In this document: positions 12,760-24,959 of the stretch, in pieces | Position numbering within the stretch: position 1 is the stretch's first letter | Layout: every line of letters starts with the position of its first letter | From: Chytriomyces cf. hyalinus JEL632 | Lineage: Eukaryota; Chytridiomycota; Chytridiomycetes; Chytridiales; Chytriomycetaceae | NCBI GenBank assembly: GCA_025435555.1 | Contig: JAIWWG010000007.1 | Coordinates: forward strand, 62,001-126,000 | DNA length: 64,000 nucleotides | Reading direction: 5' to 3' | Notes under the pieces: model-generated | Database searches by the model: none | Told to the model about the DNA's origin: nothing | What the model saw: the letters and a program-made list of their open reading frames with translations, nothing else | Translations under genes and position numbers: made by a program

Positions 12760-13692
12760 ATGCCGCCGGTGGCGAGCGTTGCTGCCTTCTCGGCACCCTC
12801 ACAACCAGTCACGCCTGACATCCCACTGCTTGCGTCCCCACGCTTTGAATTCATGCCGCCTGCAATACTCGATCGAATTGCTTCGTTTGTTGACGCCGAT
12901 TCCAAGTACGTCTCCGAGGCAATGCTGGACGTTGCAGACACGCTTCGACTGAAAAACAAGCGTTTAAACTTTTGGCCGCACTACACGCTGCCAACCGGGG
13001 AATCGCTTTCACGAAACACTGACTACGGAAACCACTTGGTTGCGTGAGCGTCTATTCTCGAATCATCTCTCGGCATTCTGGAAGCGCAACTATCGATTGC
13101 TCTGAAGGATTCGATAATATCGTTGGCGCTCTTCCCGACACATTGAGGGTCGTTGTTGGCGATGTGACGACGGGAAGAGAGTTGAGTGAATTCTTGCGTA
13201 TCATGAGCGAGAGCAAGAAAAAGTTGATTCAGTTCGACTTTGAATTTGAGCACTCCTTTGACGCATTTAACCTCCAAAGTATTGTGCGCATGTTGACTGT
13301 CTTATCACCGAGCGAGTTGAAACTGTACGGCACCGTTCCGCAAGAAATCTTGAACTCGCTTCCACACATGAAAGGTCTTTCAATCCTTCATATCAGTGGA
13401 CTTGACATATGCATTGCCCAGATCTCGGTCAATGTGTTGATTTGGAGGAAGTTGAGATTCGGTTGCTCCAGTATTCCAAGAATCAGCAATTTGTTTTGCC
13501 CGGTTTATAGCGTACACGAGGGAGACTCGTGTGAGGAAGGTGTCTTATATGATGCATCACATGGAAGATGATAATGGCCTTGAGGCGTGTATTAGCTGGA
13601 TCGATTCCGTCTTTGTCGTCCGTGGATGGTATGAAGTGAGCAAACGTGGGGGCTCCAAGACATTTCAACGCGGTGTACTAGCGTGCCACTGA
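12760..13692 (+). pseudogene. F-box-like/leucine-rich protein relic, frame-broken
   Basis: Three consecutive stretches of protein-like sequence lie in different frames with no splice sites that join them. First, 12760 onward reads PPAILDRIASFVDADS then WPHYTLP, like an F-box-type N-terminus. Next, a frame around 13010-13090 reads WLRERLFSNHLSAFWKRNY, and another frame through about 13450 carries ELSEFLRIMSESKKKLIQFD and leucine-rich strands. Finally, a tail around 13530-13692 contains ACISWIDSVFVVRGWYE. The family call rests on pattern only. A gene with very unusual introns is the alternative, but at least two frame changes without GT-AG sites favour a decaying copy. Confidence 0.4.
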
Positions 13693-14189
13693 AATTGCGC
13701 GTCTCATTTTTTGAAGCAATAAAATCCACCTTTTTATTGTCTAAGGGTACTCGAACTGTTTTTGCAAAAGCTGTGATGACAGAGGATGACAGGAACTGTT
13801 TCACACTCAGGAAATTGTAACCGAAAGAACTACCAAAAACGATGCCAAACAATTACCACCTCAACGCATAATTCACCAGCATGATCCGCCTGCCCGAAAC
13901 TAAGCAAGCTACTGAAAAACTTCATTTCCAACCCCACACCAAAACATTTATCGTGTTTCGGACAGGAGACAAGTACATGGCAACCAGGAGCAGCCAGGCT
14001 GCCGTGAGCATTACCAAATGAGTGAGTATCGTTCTTGTTGGAGTTTTCCCAGTGCCAATGAGTCATGCAAGCAAGTTTAGTTTTGAGTTGTGTTTTCAAA
14101 CACAGATTTACAGCCAATCCCGCTTCTGAAACAGCCAAAAAAAAAAGCATCCATCCCACAACACGTCCCAAACCAAAACAACACCACGA
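13693..14189. other. Intergenic, lipase promoter side
   Basis: 497 nt between the F-box-like relic and the lipase start. No gene or repeat is supported; it is AT-rich near the lipase start and presumably holds the promoter. Confidence 0.5.
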
Positions 14190-15541
14190 ATGAGCCCCAC
14201 AACAGACGCTGCTGAGAAACCCATCCACTTATGGGTCCTCCACCACGGGCTCTGGGGCCATCCGGACCACCTCACCCTCCTCGCCAAGACAATCCTCGAC
14301 AAGGCCTCCCAAACGGGCGAATCCGTGCAAGTCCTCAACATTGCCGTAAACTCGGGCACATGGACATACGCCGGCGTTGACGGATGCGGCGCCAAGACCG
14401 TGCGTATCGTCACGGAGCGGCTTGCCGATGCTTCCAAGCCACGCATTTCGCACATTTCGTTTGCCGGGTACTCCCTCGGCGGACTCATTCTGCGCTACGC
14501 AATCGGAGTCTTGTACGCCCACGGCGTGTTTGCAAATCCATCCCAGTCTGTATCGTTGAACGCCGTTTCGAATGAACTCGGCTTCTCGCCCGTCATTGCG
14601 CACAAGTTTGTCACCTTTGCGAGCCCACATTTGGGCACGTATAACCCAAACAGCGCCAACTCTGGCCTGTATTTCAGACTGGCTTCGTTTCTACTTGCGA
14701 GGCCTGGCGCGCAAATGCTTCACCAGGATCGGACGGGACTGGACAATAGAAAGATGATCAATGTTCTCGCGGATCCTGCGTTGCCGTTTTTCCAAGGCTT
14801 GGCGCTGGTAACTTTCCATGCTTTCTCGTAAACACGTGTTTTTTTTTGCCCAACACTGAAGCAACAATTTCCTATCAGTTTGAAGAGCGCATTCTATACG
14901 GGAATATCATCAACGACAATATGGTGGGCCACCGCACATCCACACTCCTCAGCGTTTCTCCACAGAAATCTCTCGAAAAGCAATACATTTACACTCTTCC
15001 AGCCATCAACCCTGACACGTATCCATCCATTGTGCTTTTAAAGTCACCAATCGATCTTTCAATTTCTGCGGCATCAACCAGTTTGGCTGTAGCCGAACTG
15101 AAGCCAACCGTTGGAGAAATCATTGCTCGCGGAGCGTGGTCCGTATGTTTTGTGGCTGCATTGACGCTGCAGCGGTGGTACTGGATCGGCCTACAAATGT
15201 ACGATGGATGGACTCAAAACTGGCGAAACCCCGTTTCTTCAAACGGGCCAACGGGGCTGCTGAAGCTCTTGTCGCCTTCAAACGAGCCCAGTGATTGGTT
15301 GAAATCATGGCCATCATATTCGAATGAAGCAAGTCGAATGGTCTCATCAGATTTGGTTCAAGAGAACGATGGGGATGCGTACGCGTTTGAACAGCTGAAC
15401 CGGTTGACATGGCAGCGGCTGCACGTGCGCAGTAAAGAAAGACGCGCGCATGCTTCGATCGTTGGTCGAATCAATGGCAATGAGGATGTTGTGCGGCATT
15501 TTGGGGACACATTTTTGGGGGCGGAGAAGCATCGCGTTTGA
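14190..15541 (+). CDS. DUF676/ROG1-type serine lipase
   Basis: Alpha/beta-hydrolase of the DUF676 putative serine-esterase family, related to yeast Rog1 and Lpl1, which act on lipids. Exons 14190-14807 and 14879-15541 give 426 residues; the acceptor at 14878 is the one that restores frame (joining LAL to FEERILYGN). The N-terminus reads HLWVLHHGLWGHPDHL, the oxyanion/lid start typical of the family, then the nucleophile elbow GYSLGG and FASPHLGTY. After the intron comes LYGNIINDNMVGHRTS, the Asp-containing segment of this family, followed by a C-terminal region with a hydrophobic stretch (WSVCFVAALTLQRWYWIGL) that may touch a membrane. Confidence 0.88.
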
Positions 15542-15664
15542 GTGAGTTTTTGTAGACTTTTTTTTTATTTTTTTCACGTTCTTTGTTGTCCAGAGCCTCG
15601 TGTGCGTTGTTTGTTGTTGTCAAATAGAATCTATAATCTCATAAACCTAAAAGCCACTGTTTTA

Positions 15665-16160
15665 TCAATAACACTTGTAGCACCAGCAACTCTCCGTCTC
15701 ACTGGGCGCAACAATCGCGCACTTTAACCCACCAATACACGGGTTCTGCGAGCACTTTGCTGGTTGCGGGACATTGCAGTTTGCCTGGCACAACCCAAAC
15801 CGGCGTTCAGCAGATGAGAGCTTGTTCAGCTTTGCTGCCTGCGTCGATCCATCGGGCTCGCTTTTACATACGGCCGTCAACTGGCACGTGTTCCAGTCGC
15901 GTTTGACGGTGCAGTACGGCGTGGTGCCCGTGCACAAAGCGTTCGGGTTTGCGCACGGGTTCTGGTCGGATTGGAGCATGGCGTCACGGCACGCAAATCT
16001 GTCCACTGGGGCGCGAGTTGTATATTGCAGCGTACTTGAGCATGGGGATTATGAGTTGCTTTTCATCAAAATGCCACTCACTTCCTCTCGCACGCGCCGT
16101 CTTTGCAACACTTAGAGAAAGGACCACGGTGAACAGTGTGGAGGCTCCAGGGATCCACAT
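15665..16160 (-). CDS. Small secreted 14-cysteine protein
   Basis: Exons 16160-16082 and 16005-15665 encode 139 residues. The start (MWIPGASTLFTVVLSLSVAK) is a good signal peptide. The mature part holds 14 cysteines in about 113 residues, even in number and mostly spaced three to ten apart, with the motif QNPC occurring twice (near mature residues 15 and 85), which suggests two related disulfide-knotted halves. It ends CWCYKCY. No family is recognised. Secreted cysteine-rich proteins in fungi include effectors, antimicrobial peptides and wall proteins; nothing here tells which. The intron (gtgagt to cag) restores the frame exactly and joins the signal peptide to the cysteine domain. Confidence 0.72.
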
Positions 16161-16275
16161 TGTGCGATTTTCAGGAATTGTCGGAGATTTTTTAGCGACA
16201 AAAAGAAAAAAATTAAACTTGACATGAACACCGCCTCAACTCATGCAATATATATATTATAAAACCAAAAGAAAA

Positions 16276-17499
16276 TCAAATTAAAGTACCCTGAATGCCT
16301 TGCGTGATACTGTCTAAACTCTTTCTTGAGAAGGCATCGTTTTTTGTTTGCTGAGAATCCGTGTTTTCCAATGCAGACGCAGCGTTCCTTTTCTTGGCGA
16401 GCGATTGCGCCTTTTGAAGTTTCTTCTTTTCTTTTCGCGTTTCCTTTTTCGCAGAGTGTTTCGGTTTCGATGATGCTTGCTGCGTTGCCGCTACCTCATC
16501 GCTTGTCACTGGATTCGAAACCGCCGCTTGCTTCTTGCCACCACAATCGCCCAACTGCTCACCCACCCCCTCAGACTTCTCATCAGACAACACAGGCACC
16601 GTCGACGCCACAACCCCCACATCCAAATCACCATTCTCAAAAGAATCGTCACCCTCAACACAATCCAACGAAATGAACGCTTCAACCACTTTCCCAATAT
16701 TATTATCATACTCCTTCAACAGCCTTTGAACAGTCGCCAAATCGGGATTCAAATGCGCAGGTATACATGCCATCGCCGTTTTCTCGAACGCTGAGCAAGA
16801 TTGCTTCATCCCAACCGCTACTGCCGTGGGCGCAACATTCTCCCTCCGCGCGCTTACTTCAACCGCATTATCCCCTCCATCCACAACAGAATTATAATGC
16901 TCCCAAGAATGATACGCAACATGCAAAACCCTCTTCCGCTCATCCTCATTCCCCGCATCAACAATCCACGGCGAAAGTCCCAATTGATGAATCACAACAA
17001 CACATGCCATCGCCCTTGAAAACGCTACAATCTCGATATTGTCTGCATACACGCCGTTCTTGGCCATTCGGATTAATCGCCGGTCAAGAGATTCGTCTGT
17101 ATGCATGAATGGGGCGTACAAGTCGGGATGAGTTCGCATGTGGTCGACGACTTTACTGCGCAGTTGGGTATGGTCTGGGGCTGAAAGATGCGGACATCAG
17201 TCAAATGCGAAAACAGAGAGCGCAGAGGATGAAAAAAGAACAAAATCACCGCCTCCCATTTGGTGACTCAAGCTGCGGAAGAGACAGTTGCCGTCGCCCG
17301 CGACTTCGTACTGTTGGAGACCCATCAAGGCTAGCTGTGCATCCAAACTGTCGTTTGAAGGGGCTTTCTTTTTGCTGCTGCCTTTATGGGCGTGGCCATC
17401 CTTCTTCCCATTGCTGGTGTCTTCGGCGGCTGCGTGCTTGCTTTTACCGCCGCTCTTGTGGTTGGGTGTGTGGGAAGAAGCTTTCTTGCCTTTGCTCAT
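16276..17499 (-). CDS. OTU-family deubiquitinase, OTUD3-like
   Basis: Predicted cysteine protease that removes ubiquitin. Exons 17499-17250 and 17180-16276 give 384 residues. After a Lys/Ser/His-rich N-terminus, the catalytic box EVAGDGNCLFRSLSHQ holds Asp69 and Cys72, and the partner His lies in HVAYHSWEHYNSV. FSRAMACVVVIHQL between them matches the OTU beta-strand core of OTUD3. A helical segment LNPDLATVQRLLKEYDNNIG further on resembles the UBA-like domain that follows the OTU domain in OTUD3. The C-terminal quarter is a charged Lys-rich coil (KKETRKEKKKLQKAQSLAKK), possibly nuclear targeting. Intron 1 is 69 nt and is in phase at HQMGG. Confidence 0.9.
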
Positions 17500-17595
17500 T
17501 CACAGATGTAAAAAAATTCGTGTATTCAACAACAACCAACCAAAACAGTACAAGACAGCTCTAAAAAGCCAGATCGAAAAAGGTTAACAATGCTT

Positions 17596-19641
17596 CTAAG
17601 CACTTCCATCATGCTCCGACCCTTCTTCATAACCAACCTCGTCGCCAAGTTCCGCAACCATGTCATCCCCATCAACAACTGCGTCCGTCACAGTATCATT
17701 ACAACTCTGAGATGAAGACAAGTCAAGTTCAGGAAACAACTCCCATTCCTCATAACTCTTCCGCTTCCTACCCCTTCCAGTTCCAGTTCCATTCTCCAAT
17801 CTCAAGGCACCGTCACTCATGACACTGACACCATGCATTCCCTTCATATGACGCTGCAGATCGAATCTCCGGCGAAACACTTTATCGCAATACTTGCACG
17901 CTTCAACAGGCACTCCAGCTTCCTTCAGATACTTTTCCGCATCCTCAAATCCAAGTGGAACATGCGTAAGGTAATGCATCTTAATGTTATAACGGCGCGC
18001 CGCACCATGTCCACATTGCGGAAATGGACATACAAACTCATTTCGAATTGGACACGCTTCAAGAGTATTGAATGCAGACGGTGGAAGAATGACTGGCGGT
18101 TCTGTCAATTCAGGCTTGGCTCTCTTTCCTCTTTTTCTGGTTTTTGGTTGCACTCGGGGCATCACGTCGGGCCTGGGAAGGATGACTGCACTTTGCTGGA
18201 CAGGACCTTCGAAATGAGCTCTTCTTGATCTGCGGAGAGCAGGCTTGTCGGACTTGGCCACTCTTTTCCGTGCTCCGCGTGTTGCTGTCGCCTCTGATTC
18301 AGTAGCATCCTTCGAAATAACTTGTGCAGGAACAGATTCCGCCTCAGCAGGTTCATGTGGCGCAGTTGGTTCATGTGGTTCAGTCACCGGAATTGTTTTG
18401 GATTTCACAGCTTTCGCTGGCACGTCAGTCAAAACAGGAAGCCGAGCTCTTGTCAGCTTGTGGTACCAGTTGCGCGGTGTGCAAATGGCGGAAGAAGTAG
18501 TTGTTGTTGCAGAAGTAGTAGAGAAAGGAGAAGAAGAGGCTGAAAAGTTGTAGAATGAGTTGCCGCCATCGGGTATAGGGGCATGAGAGAAGATGTCGTT
18601 AAAACTGACACCAACATTCGCTTGTTGCGGTTCGGGAGGGAAAAAAGCGTCCAGAAAAGCGAGTGGATCTTCCCTTTCTTTTCCATCATGAGAATTGATG
18701 TGAGATGGTACATGAGAAGATCCTGATACCATGGGCCCAGCGAGGGATGAATGCTGAGCTAGAAGCGATGCGAGGGTCTTGTTCGGATCCAGGAGGGATG
18801 CGAGGTCATCTCCAATAAATCCAAACGAGCCACCAGCCTCGACACTTGATTTGATATTCGAGTCAACGACGTCACAAGCAGAACTTTCAAGGAGCTGGTC
18901 AATTACGTCGCCAGATTGAGTGGTTGCTGCAGCGTTGGGCAGACTAACATTCGAGCCAACTTTTGGAGAAAACAGGCCAACCGTGAAGTTTGATAGATCC
19001 GTATCGGTTAACATGAAGTCTGACGCCATGTAACAGTCGGGAAACAACAAACCAGAAAGAGTGTCGAGTTCTTTGGAGTAAGCGAAATCCATGGAGGAGT
19101 TCAGCAAGTCCAACTGGTTCAGGCTTTCACAGCTTTGAGCCGGTCTGAGCAGACAGTCAATCAAATCCGTGATGGGGTCCGCCGGAGCTGCTCCCGGCTG
19201 TTTTGAATTGTCCCATCCGCAGACACCTCCGGACTGATTTAAATTGTCATCATATCCGCAGACACCCCCCTCAACATCCAACGGCCCAACAAAAACCTCT
19301 CGACTGGAGGATTCTCGATGTTCAGTGACAGAGAAGTCAAAAAGAGAGATTTCATCGTCACCTGATTGAGATGGACATAGAGTGAGGGAAGGGGGGCAGC
19401 TGGTGGAGCTGGGCGGAAGGGGGGAGGATGAGTCACAGGAGTGACTACTGATCAGCTGCAACGGGGTCTTGATAAACACATTTCCCAGAGTCGGCGGTTT
19501 GTTTGGGGACTCTTTTCCCGTCTCAATAGTGTCTGAGGGGGTGGGTGAGGGCAGGGCCGATGTCATTGGGGGTTCATCCGTGAAGGGCAGGGCAAGGACT
19601 ACTTCAGACGCCGTAAGCGTTGGGATTGGTTGCGTTAACAT
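17596..19641 (-). CDS. C2H2 zinc-finger transcription factor
   Basis: A 681-residue single-exon model. The first 500 residues are low-complexity, Ser/Thr/Pro and acidic, as in activation domains. Two C2H2 fingers lie near the C-terminus: one reads FVCPFPQCGHGAARRYNIKM with its histidines in MHYLTH, the second CKYCDKVFRRRFDLQRHMKG ending in MH. Basic patches (TRKRGKRAKP; GRGRKRKS) look like nuclear signals or AT-hook-like motifs, and the tail is acidic. The start at 19641 (MLTQPIPTL) is preferred; the frame continues upstream to 19746 through a Lys-rich stretch that may be 5' UTR. The target genes are unknown. Confidence 0.82.
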   Translation of the reverse strand: MLTQPIPTLTASEVVLALPFTDEPPMTSALPSPTPSDTIETGKESPNKPPTLGNVFIKTPLQLISSHSCDSSSPLPPSSTSCPPSLTLCPSQSGDDEISLFDFSVTEHRESSSREVFVGPLDVEGGVCGYDDNLNQSGGVCGWDNSKQPGAAPADPITDLIDCLLRPAQSCESLNQLDLLNSSMDFAYSKELDTLSGLLFPDCYMASDFMLTDTDLSNFTVGLFSPKVGSNVSLPNAAATTQSGDVIDQLLESSACDVVDSNIKSSVEAGGSFGFIGDDLASLLDPNKTLASLLAQHSSLAGPMVSGSSHVPSHINSHDGKEREDPLAFLDAFFPPEPQQANVGVSFNDIFSHAPIPDGGNSFYNFSASSSPFSTTSATTTTSSAICTPRNWYHKLTRARLPVLTDVPAKAVKSKTIPVTEPHEPTAPHEPAEAESVPAQVISKDATESEATATRGARKRVAKSDKPALRRSRRAHFEGPVQQSAVILPRPDVMPRVQPKTRKRGKRAKPELTEPPVILPPSAFNTLEACPIRNEFVCPFPQCGHGAARRYNIKMHYLTHVPLGFEDAEKYLKEAGVPVEACKYCDKVFRRRFDLQRHMKGMHGVSVMSDGALRLENGTGTGRGRKRKSYEEWELFPELDLSSSQSCNDTVTDAVVDGDDMVAELGDEVGYEEGSEHDGSA

Positions 19642-20692
19642 CAAGGTGCTGGTTCTCCGATGTCTGTTTTGTGTTGGGGCTAACCTGTGGGTGCACAGAG
19701 GACAGCTGCCTATTTTTTTTTTGGTTTTTTTGCTCTTTTTGCACAATGCTCATTGCAGTGCTTGACCAGGCAGACGCCCAGGTTCCTTTCCTTGAATAAA
19801 GTGGTGCGCTGATGAATTTCCGTGGCATATTCGATAGTTGCTAGTGTGGATACTTTGGGATCCTTCGATAGCTTCCTGAAAACAACGGTGGCAGCAGTCG
19901 GGAGGGTGGCTGAGCCACTGTACCGTTCATGCCATATTCTTGCGCTCAAATAACAGTGACTTCTACTGCACGAGTAAATGGGTTCAACTGTGAGGCAAGA
20001 CGTCAGGGAGGGATGCCTGACACCAGTCCGCAGATATCGGCGACATTTGGTTTGCCTGAAGGCAGTTAGTAATTACACGGACTGCAATTACTACAGCAGG
20101 GCAAGCAGCACTGCAACCGAACCCATCGAATGCTAAATGCGCAAAAGCAAACTCATATGAAGCAAAGGAGCCTTCCTTAACCACCTACATAACTTACTTG
20201 CTCATATGCAAAATTGTGATGGATGACATCAGCCATGTTTTGATGCCCTTCTCAGACGCGTCTGAATAAAATAAAAAAGACACTTGGGGCAATAACCCGT
20301 GACTTGGCTCAAGTGATCCAACTCTCTCTAGGGTGTATGATAATATATTGTAAATACGTGGCAGTAAATGACGTGGGTTGGGTGTCACAAACCCCCAATT
20401 ACACACGCACTTTTTCAGTCGCGACACTGCATCGATCAGCGAATAAACAGCATGTGTTGGTAAGCGCATGCTGCTTAGCCTCACATAATTTGTAAGTGGA
20501 AGCAATCTGATTGGTCAGTCTTGTTCGAAGTAACCCTAACATGCGATACTTAGGGTTTAAGATCCAGGGTTAAATAAATAAATAAAATACAAAAATCCCA
20601 AAACAAATCGGACAAAATCGCATTTCGAAGCAACGAAAAACCATTTAAAAATCAGCTGCGCTTGTTGACACCAACAACACCAACAACAACAC
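19642..20692. other. Divergent intergenic region, ZnF factor / ABC transporter
   Basis: 1051 nt separate the minus-strand C2H2 gene from the plus-strand ABC transporter, so it should contain both promoters. Short frames here have no exon partners or family resemblance. No repeat or RNA gene was recognised. Confidence 0.5.
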
Positions 20693-23600
20693 ATGAGCTC
20701 AGCAACAGCTGGACAACCCACTGCAGCTCCTAAAAAGTCCTTCTGGTTAAAAGCGGACAAACCGGACAAACAAGTCGCCGATGAGTCCGCTGCCGTCGAA
20801 ATCGATGATCCTGAGAAGAAGAAGGAGCCAGAACCTCCAAAACTGGCCTTCTTTTCTCTATTCAAGTACGCTGACTCCACAGACAAGGCTCTGTTTGCTG
20901 GTGGTATCCTGTTCTGCGTTGCCGCAGGTATTTGACGTCAAATCCTATCGTTGCCCATGTTTGTCTCACCTTGGAAATCCCCCTTCATTCTTCAGGCGCC
21001 CTATCTCCCTCGCTATTCCTCGTATTCGGCAAGCTCTTGGCTGCATTCTCCTTGATCTACACAGACCCTCCTGCGTTCGAACCAGAACTCAACAAGTTCA
21101 TTCTAATCTTTGTTTACCTGGGCCTTGGCTCCTTTGTTCTCAACTACATCGGCACGCTCTGTTGGCGTCTAACAGGAGAGCGTCAGTCACTGCGTATCCG
21201 CCTCAACTTTATGGAATCGCTGTTGAAGCAGGACATTTCCTTTTTCGACAATCGCCGAGCTGGAGATTTGGCAGGACGACTTAGCACCGACACCTTCTTG
21301 ATCCAAAATGGAATCAGTGAAAAGATTGGCTTGGCTCTGTACTTTTTGTTTTCCTTCCTGGGAAGTTTCGTTATTGCGTACACTCAAGGTGACAATCTCT
21401 TCACCAAAACTTTACCAACTCACTCCATAAATAAAACCTTATCTCCAAATGTCCGACACAGGTTGGAAACTGTCCCTTGTAATCACAGCCGCCGTCCCAG
21501 CCCTCGGATTCGTCCTCGTCACCACATTCACACTCCTCGCAAAACTCACAAACCAAGGCCAAACCGATTACGCCGTCGCAGGATCTCTCGCAGCCGAAGT
21601 CCTTTCCTCTATCCGCACTGTATTTGCATTTGGCGGTCAGAAGCGCGAAGCAGACACGTACGAAAAAATGCTCGAAAGCTCCCAAGGAATTCGTCGCAGA
21701 AAACTGTTTTCAACAGGAATCGGATTCGGAATGGTCAATCTCATGATTTACTCATTCATTGCTCTGGGTCTGTGGTACGGCTCCACACTTCTCGTCACCA
21801 AAGAGTACTCTGGCGATACCGTCTTGATCGTCTTTTTCGCGCTACTCGTGGGTTCCTTCTCGATTGGAAACCTGGGACCCTACGCAACATCGTTTGCAAC
21901 GGCACAGGGTGCGGCATACGAAGTATACAATATCATCGACAAGAAACCAAACATCGTCAACAAGAGCTCTGAGGGTGTCCAAATCCCACGGTTCGCAAAG
22001 GAAATTGAATTCCGCAATGTCCAATTCCACTACCCATCGCGTCCAGATGTAGCAGTTCTCAAAAACTTGAACCTCAAGATTCCATACGGAAAGACTGTGG
22101 CCCTCGTGGGGTCATCGGGAAGCGGAAAAAGTACAATTATTCAAATGCTGCAACGCTTTTACGATCCAATTGGCGGAGACATTTTTGTCGACGGCGTCAA
22201 CGTGAAGGATATCAATATTCGATCGTTTCGAAACCAAATTGGAGTCGTTAGCCAGGAACCGGTGCTTTTCCGATACACTGTCAAAGAAAACATTCGTTTC
22301 GGAAAACTCGATGCCACAGACGCTGAGATTGAAGAAGCCGCCAAGGCTGCAAACGCGTACGAGTTTATCAGGTCTTTGCCACAAGGTTTCAACAATGATG
22401 TCGGTGAGCGTGGGAGTTTGCTTTCAGGTGGCCAGAAACAACGAGTTGCGATTGCACGCGCCATCATCAAGAACCCACCCATTCTCCTGTTGGACGAAGC
22501 AACTTCGGCACTGGACAGTCAAAGTGAACATGTTGTGCAAGAAGCGCTCGAAAAAGTATCCGTCGGCCGAACCACAGTCGTGATTGCCCATCGATTGAGT
22601 ACAGTCAAAGACGCAGATGTGATTGTCGTGTTGGAGAAGGGAGACGTGTTTGAAATGGGCTCGCACGACGAACTGCTTGCAAAAAAGGGGCGATACTACG
22701 ATCTTGTCATGAAACAAGACTTGAAAAAGGATGAAAATGAAGGAAGCGAAATCACACGCTCCCGCACACCTACTCCAACACCACAAGCAATTTCAACACA
22801 AAGTCGCGTTGTTTCCAAATCAGGTCCACTTGCCGGAGCAGACGCGGATGTGGAAGCAAATTTGGAGCCTGAGGTGGAGAAGGAAAAGATTCAATGGAAG
22901 TATTTGGCGCGTTTGATTGGGTACAATAGTCAGGAGTGGTACTTTTTGGCGATTGCGGGTGTTGCTTCCACGGCGCTTGGGCTCGCGTTTCCGCTGTACT
23001 CGCTCTTTTTTGGTAAATTGATTGACGCATTTTTTAGCACGGATGTTGCTTCCGTCCAGTCTACAATCAACACGTGGTGCCTTATCTTTGTTTTGATTGG
23101 TGTCGCTGGCTTTGCGGCGTCCTTCCTGCAAATCGTGTTTGTGGGTCTCTATGGTTTGTACAGTTACTATTTTTCTATTACTGCCAAAACACTGACTTTT
23201 CTCACAACTCTACCGTTCCAGGCTCCAAAATCTTTGTCAAAGTCCGTGTCCTCGCAATGCGCAACATTCTCCGACAAGAAGTCGGATGGTTCGATGAGAG
23301 CCGAAACTCGTCATCAAACTTGGGAGAAATTTTGGGGAAGGATGTCGAATCGCTTGAAGCGTTGATGGACCAGACGATTGCTCAAGCGTGGGGGTCTATG
23401 GTGACTGCCATTGCTGGGTCAATTATTGGATTTTACTATAGCTGGAAGTTGACGCTTGTTGCGTTGGCGCTCCTGCCGTTTTCAACTCTGGGAGTCCTTC
23501 TCGAAACAAAGTCTCAGTTGTACGTGGCCAAACTTAATTTGACTCCCTGTACTGGATTGTAAAAAAACTAACGTTGCATATCTAATCATAAAAACAGGGG

Positions 23601-24873
23601 AAGCAACGACAAAACCAAAGGCTACTACGAACAAGCAACTTTTATCGCAAACGAAGCCATCTTCAACGTGCGAACAGTCGTCTCCTTGGGCCTCGAAGAC
23701 TTTTTCATTGACCAGTACAGAAAGGAACTCAACAAACCATTCAAAATTGCATTCAGCGCTTGCTTCCTGGCCGCATTTGGCCCCGCATTTGCTCAAAGCG
23801 CACAATTCTTTACATACGCCGTTTCATACTACTACGGAGGAACCCTTGTCCGCACGGGCGAGACCACCTTCCAAAGCATGAACATTGTAATCCAATCCGT
23901 ATTTTTCATGTCCCTGGCATTAGGCCAAGTCGGCGCCCTTTCTCCAAACATTACAAAAGCGCTTTTATCCGCAAACAAGGTGTTTGGCCTGGTGGACCGC
24001 GTGACATTGATGGATACGACTGCTGGAAAACCGGTTGTCAAGGAAAAAATGACGGGCCATGTTCGACTCAAGAATGCTCGCTTCTCATACCCAACGCGGC
24101 CAGACACGAAAGTGTTGCGTGGGATTAGTTTGGATGTGAATCCCGGAACCACGATTGGACTCGTTGGAGCGAGTGGAAGTGGAAAATCGACCATTATTAG
24201 CTTGGTGCAACGGTTTTATGATCCAGCGAGTGGAGGTTTGAGTTTTGGAGATGTGAATGCGGAACTGGATGCTCCTGAGTATAAGCTGGAAGAGTTGCGT
24301 AGTTTCATGGCAATTGTCAGTCAAGAGGTACACAGTTGCTAACACTGGATTGCTTTTTTGATCATGTTATCTGATTCCCCTCGTGTTTTTTCTTTTCAGC
24401 CAACTCTGTTTGCCCGCTCAATCGCAGAAAACATTCGCTACGGAAACGAAACAGCAACCATGGACGACATTATCCAAGCCGCCAAAGACGCCAACATCCA
24501 CGAATTCATCTCCTCCCTGCCGGAAGGATACGAAACCTCCGCCGGAGAACGCGGAACACAACTCTCAGGAGGCCAGAAACAACGAATCGCAATCGCACGA
24601 GCTCTTGTCCGAAACCCCAAATTTCTTCTCCTAGATGAAGCTACATCCGCATTGGACACTGAATCCGAAGCGGTTGTTCAAGACGCGTTGAATCGGGCGT
24701 CCGTGGGACGTACGACATTGGTGGTTGCGCATCGGTTGAGTACAATTCAGAATGCGGATTGCACGTTTGTGTTCAAGGATGGGGTTGTTGCTGAGAAGGG
24801 AACGCACCAGGAGTTGCTGGAGTTGCGTGGGATTTATTATGGACTGGTGGAGCAGCAACGGTTGGCGAACTGA
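20693..24873 (+). CDS. ABCB-type full ABC transporter (P-glycoprotein-like)
   Basis: ATP-driven exporter with the TMD1-NBD1-TMD2-NBD2 layout, in the plasma membrane or an organelle. Exons 20693-20927, 20996-21388, 21462-23153, 23222-23519, 23598-24327 and 24400-24873 give 1273 residues, the normal length for the family. NBD1 has Walker [10 protein letters not shown], signature LSGGQKQR and Walker [16 protein letters not shown]2 has [17 protein letters not shown] and [12 protein letters not shown]. Both switch His motifs are intact ([16 protein letters not shown]). Both catalytic sites therefore look competent. The linker between halves (around 22730-22900) is rich in Ser, Thr, Pro and Glu and is a likely phosphoregulatory region. 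The closest known types are multidrug exporters and Ste6-like peptide exporters; the substrate cannot be read. Confidence 0.95.
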
Positions 24874-24959
24874 TCTCATTTAAGTTTGTGGCTTACACAG
24901 CTAAAAATATAATACACACATGCAAGTTTCATGATGCTTATTTTTATGCAGACTTTTGA

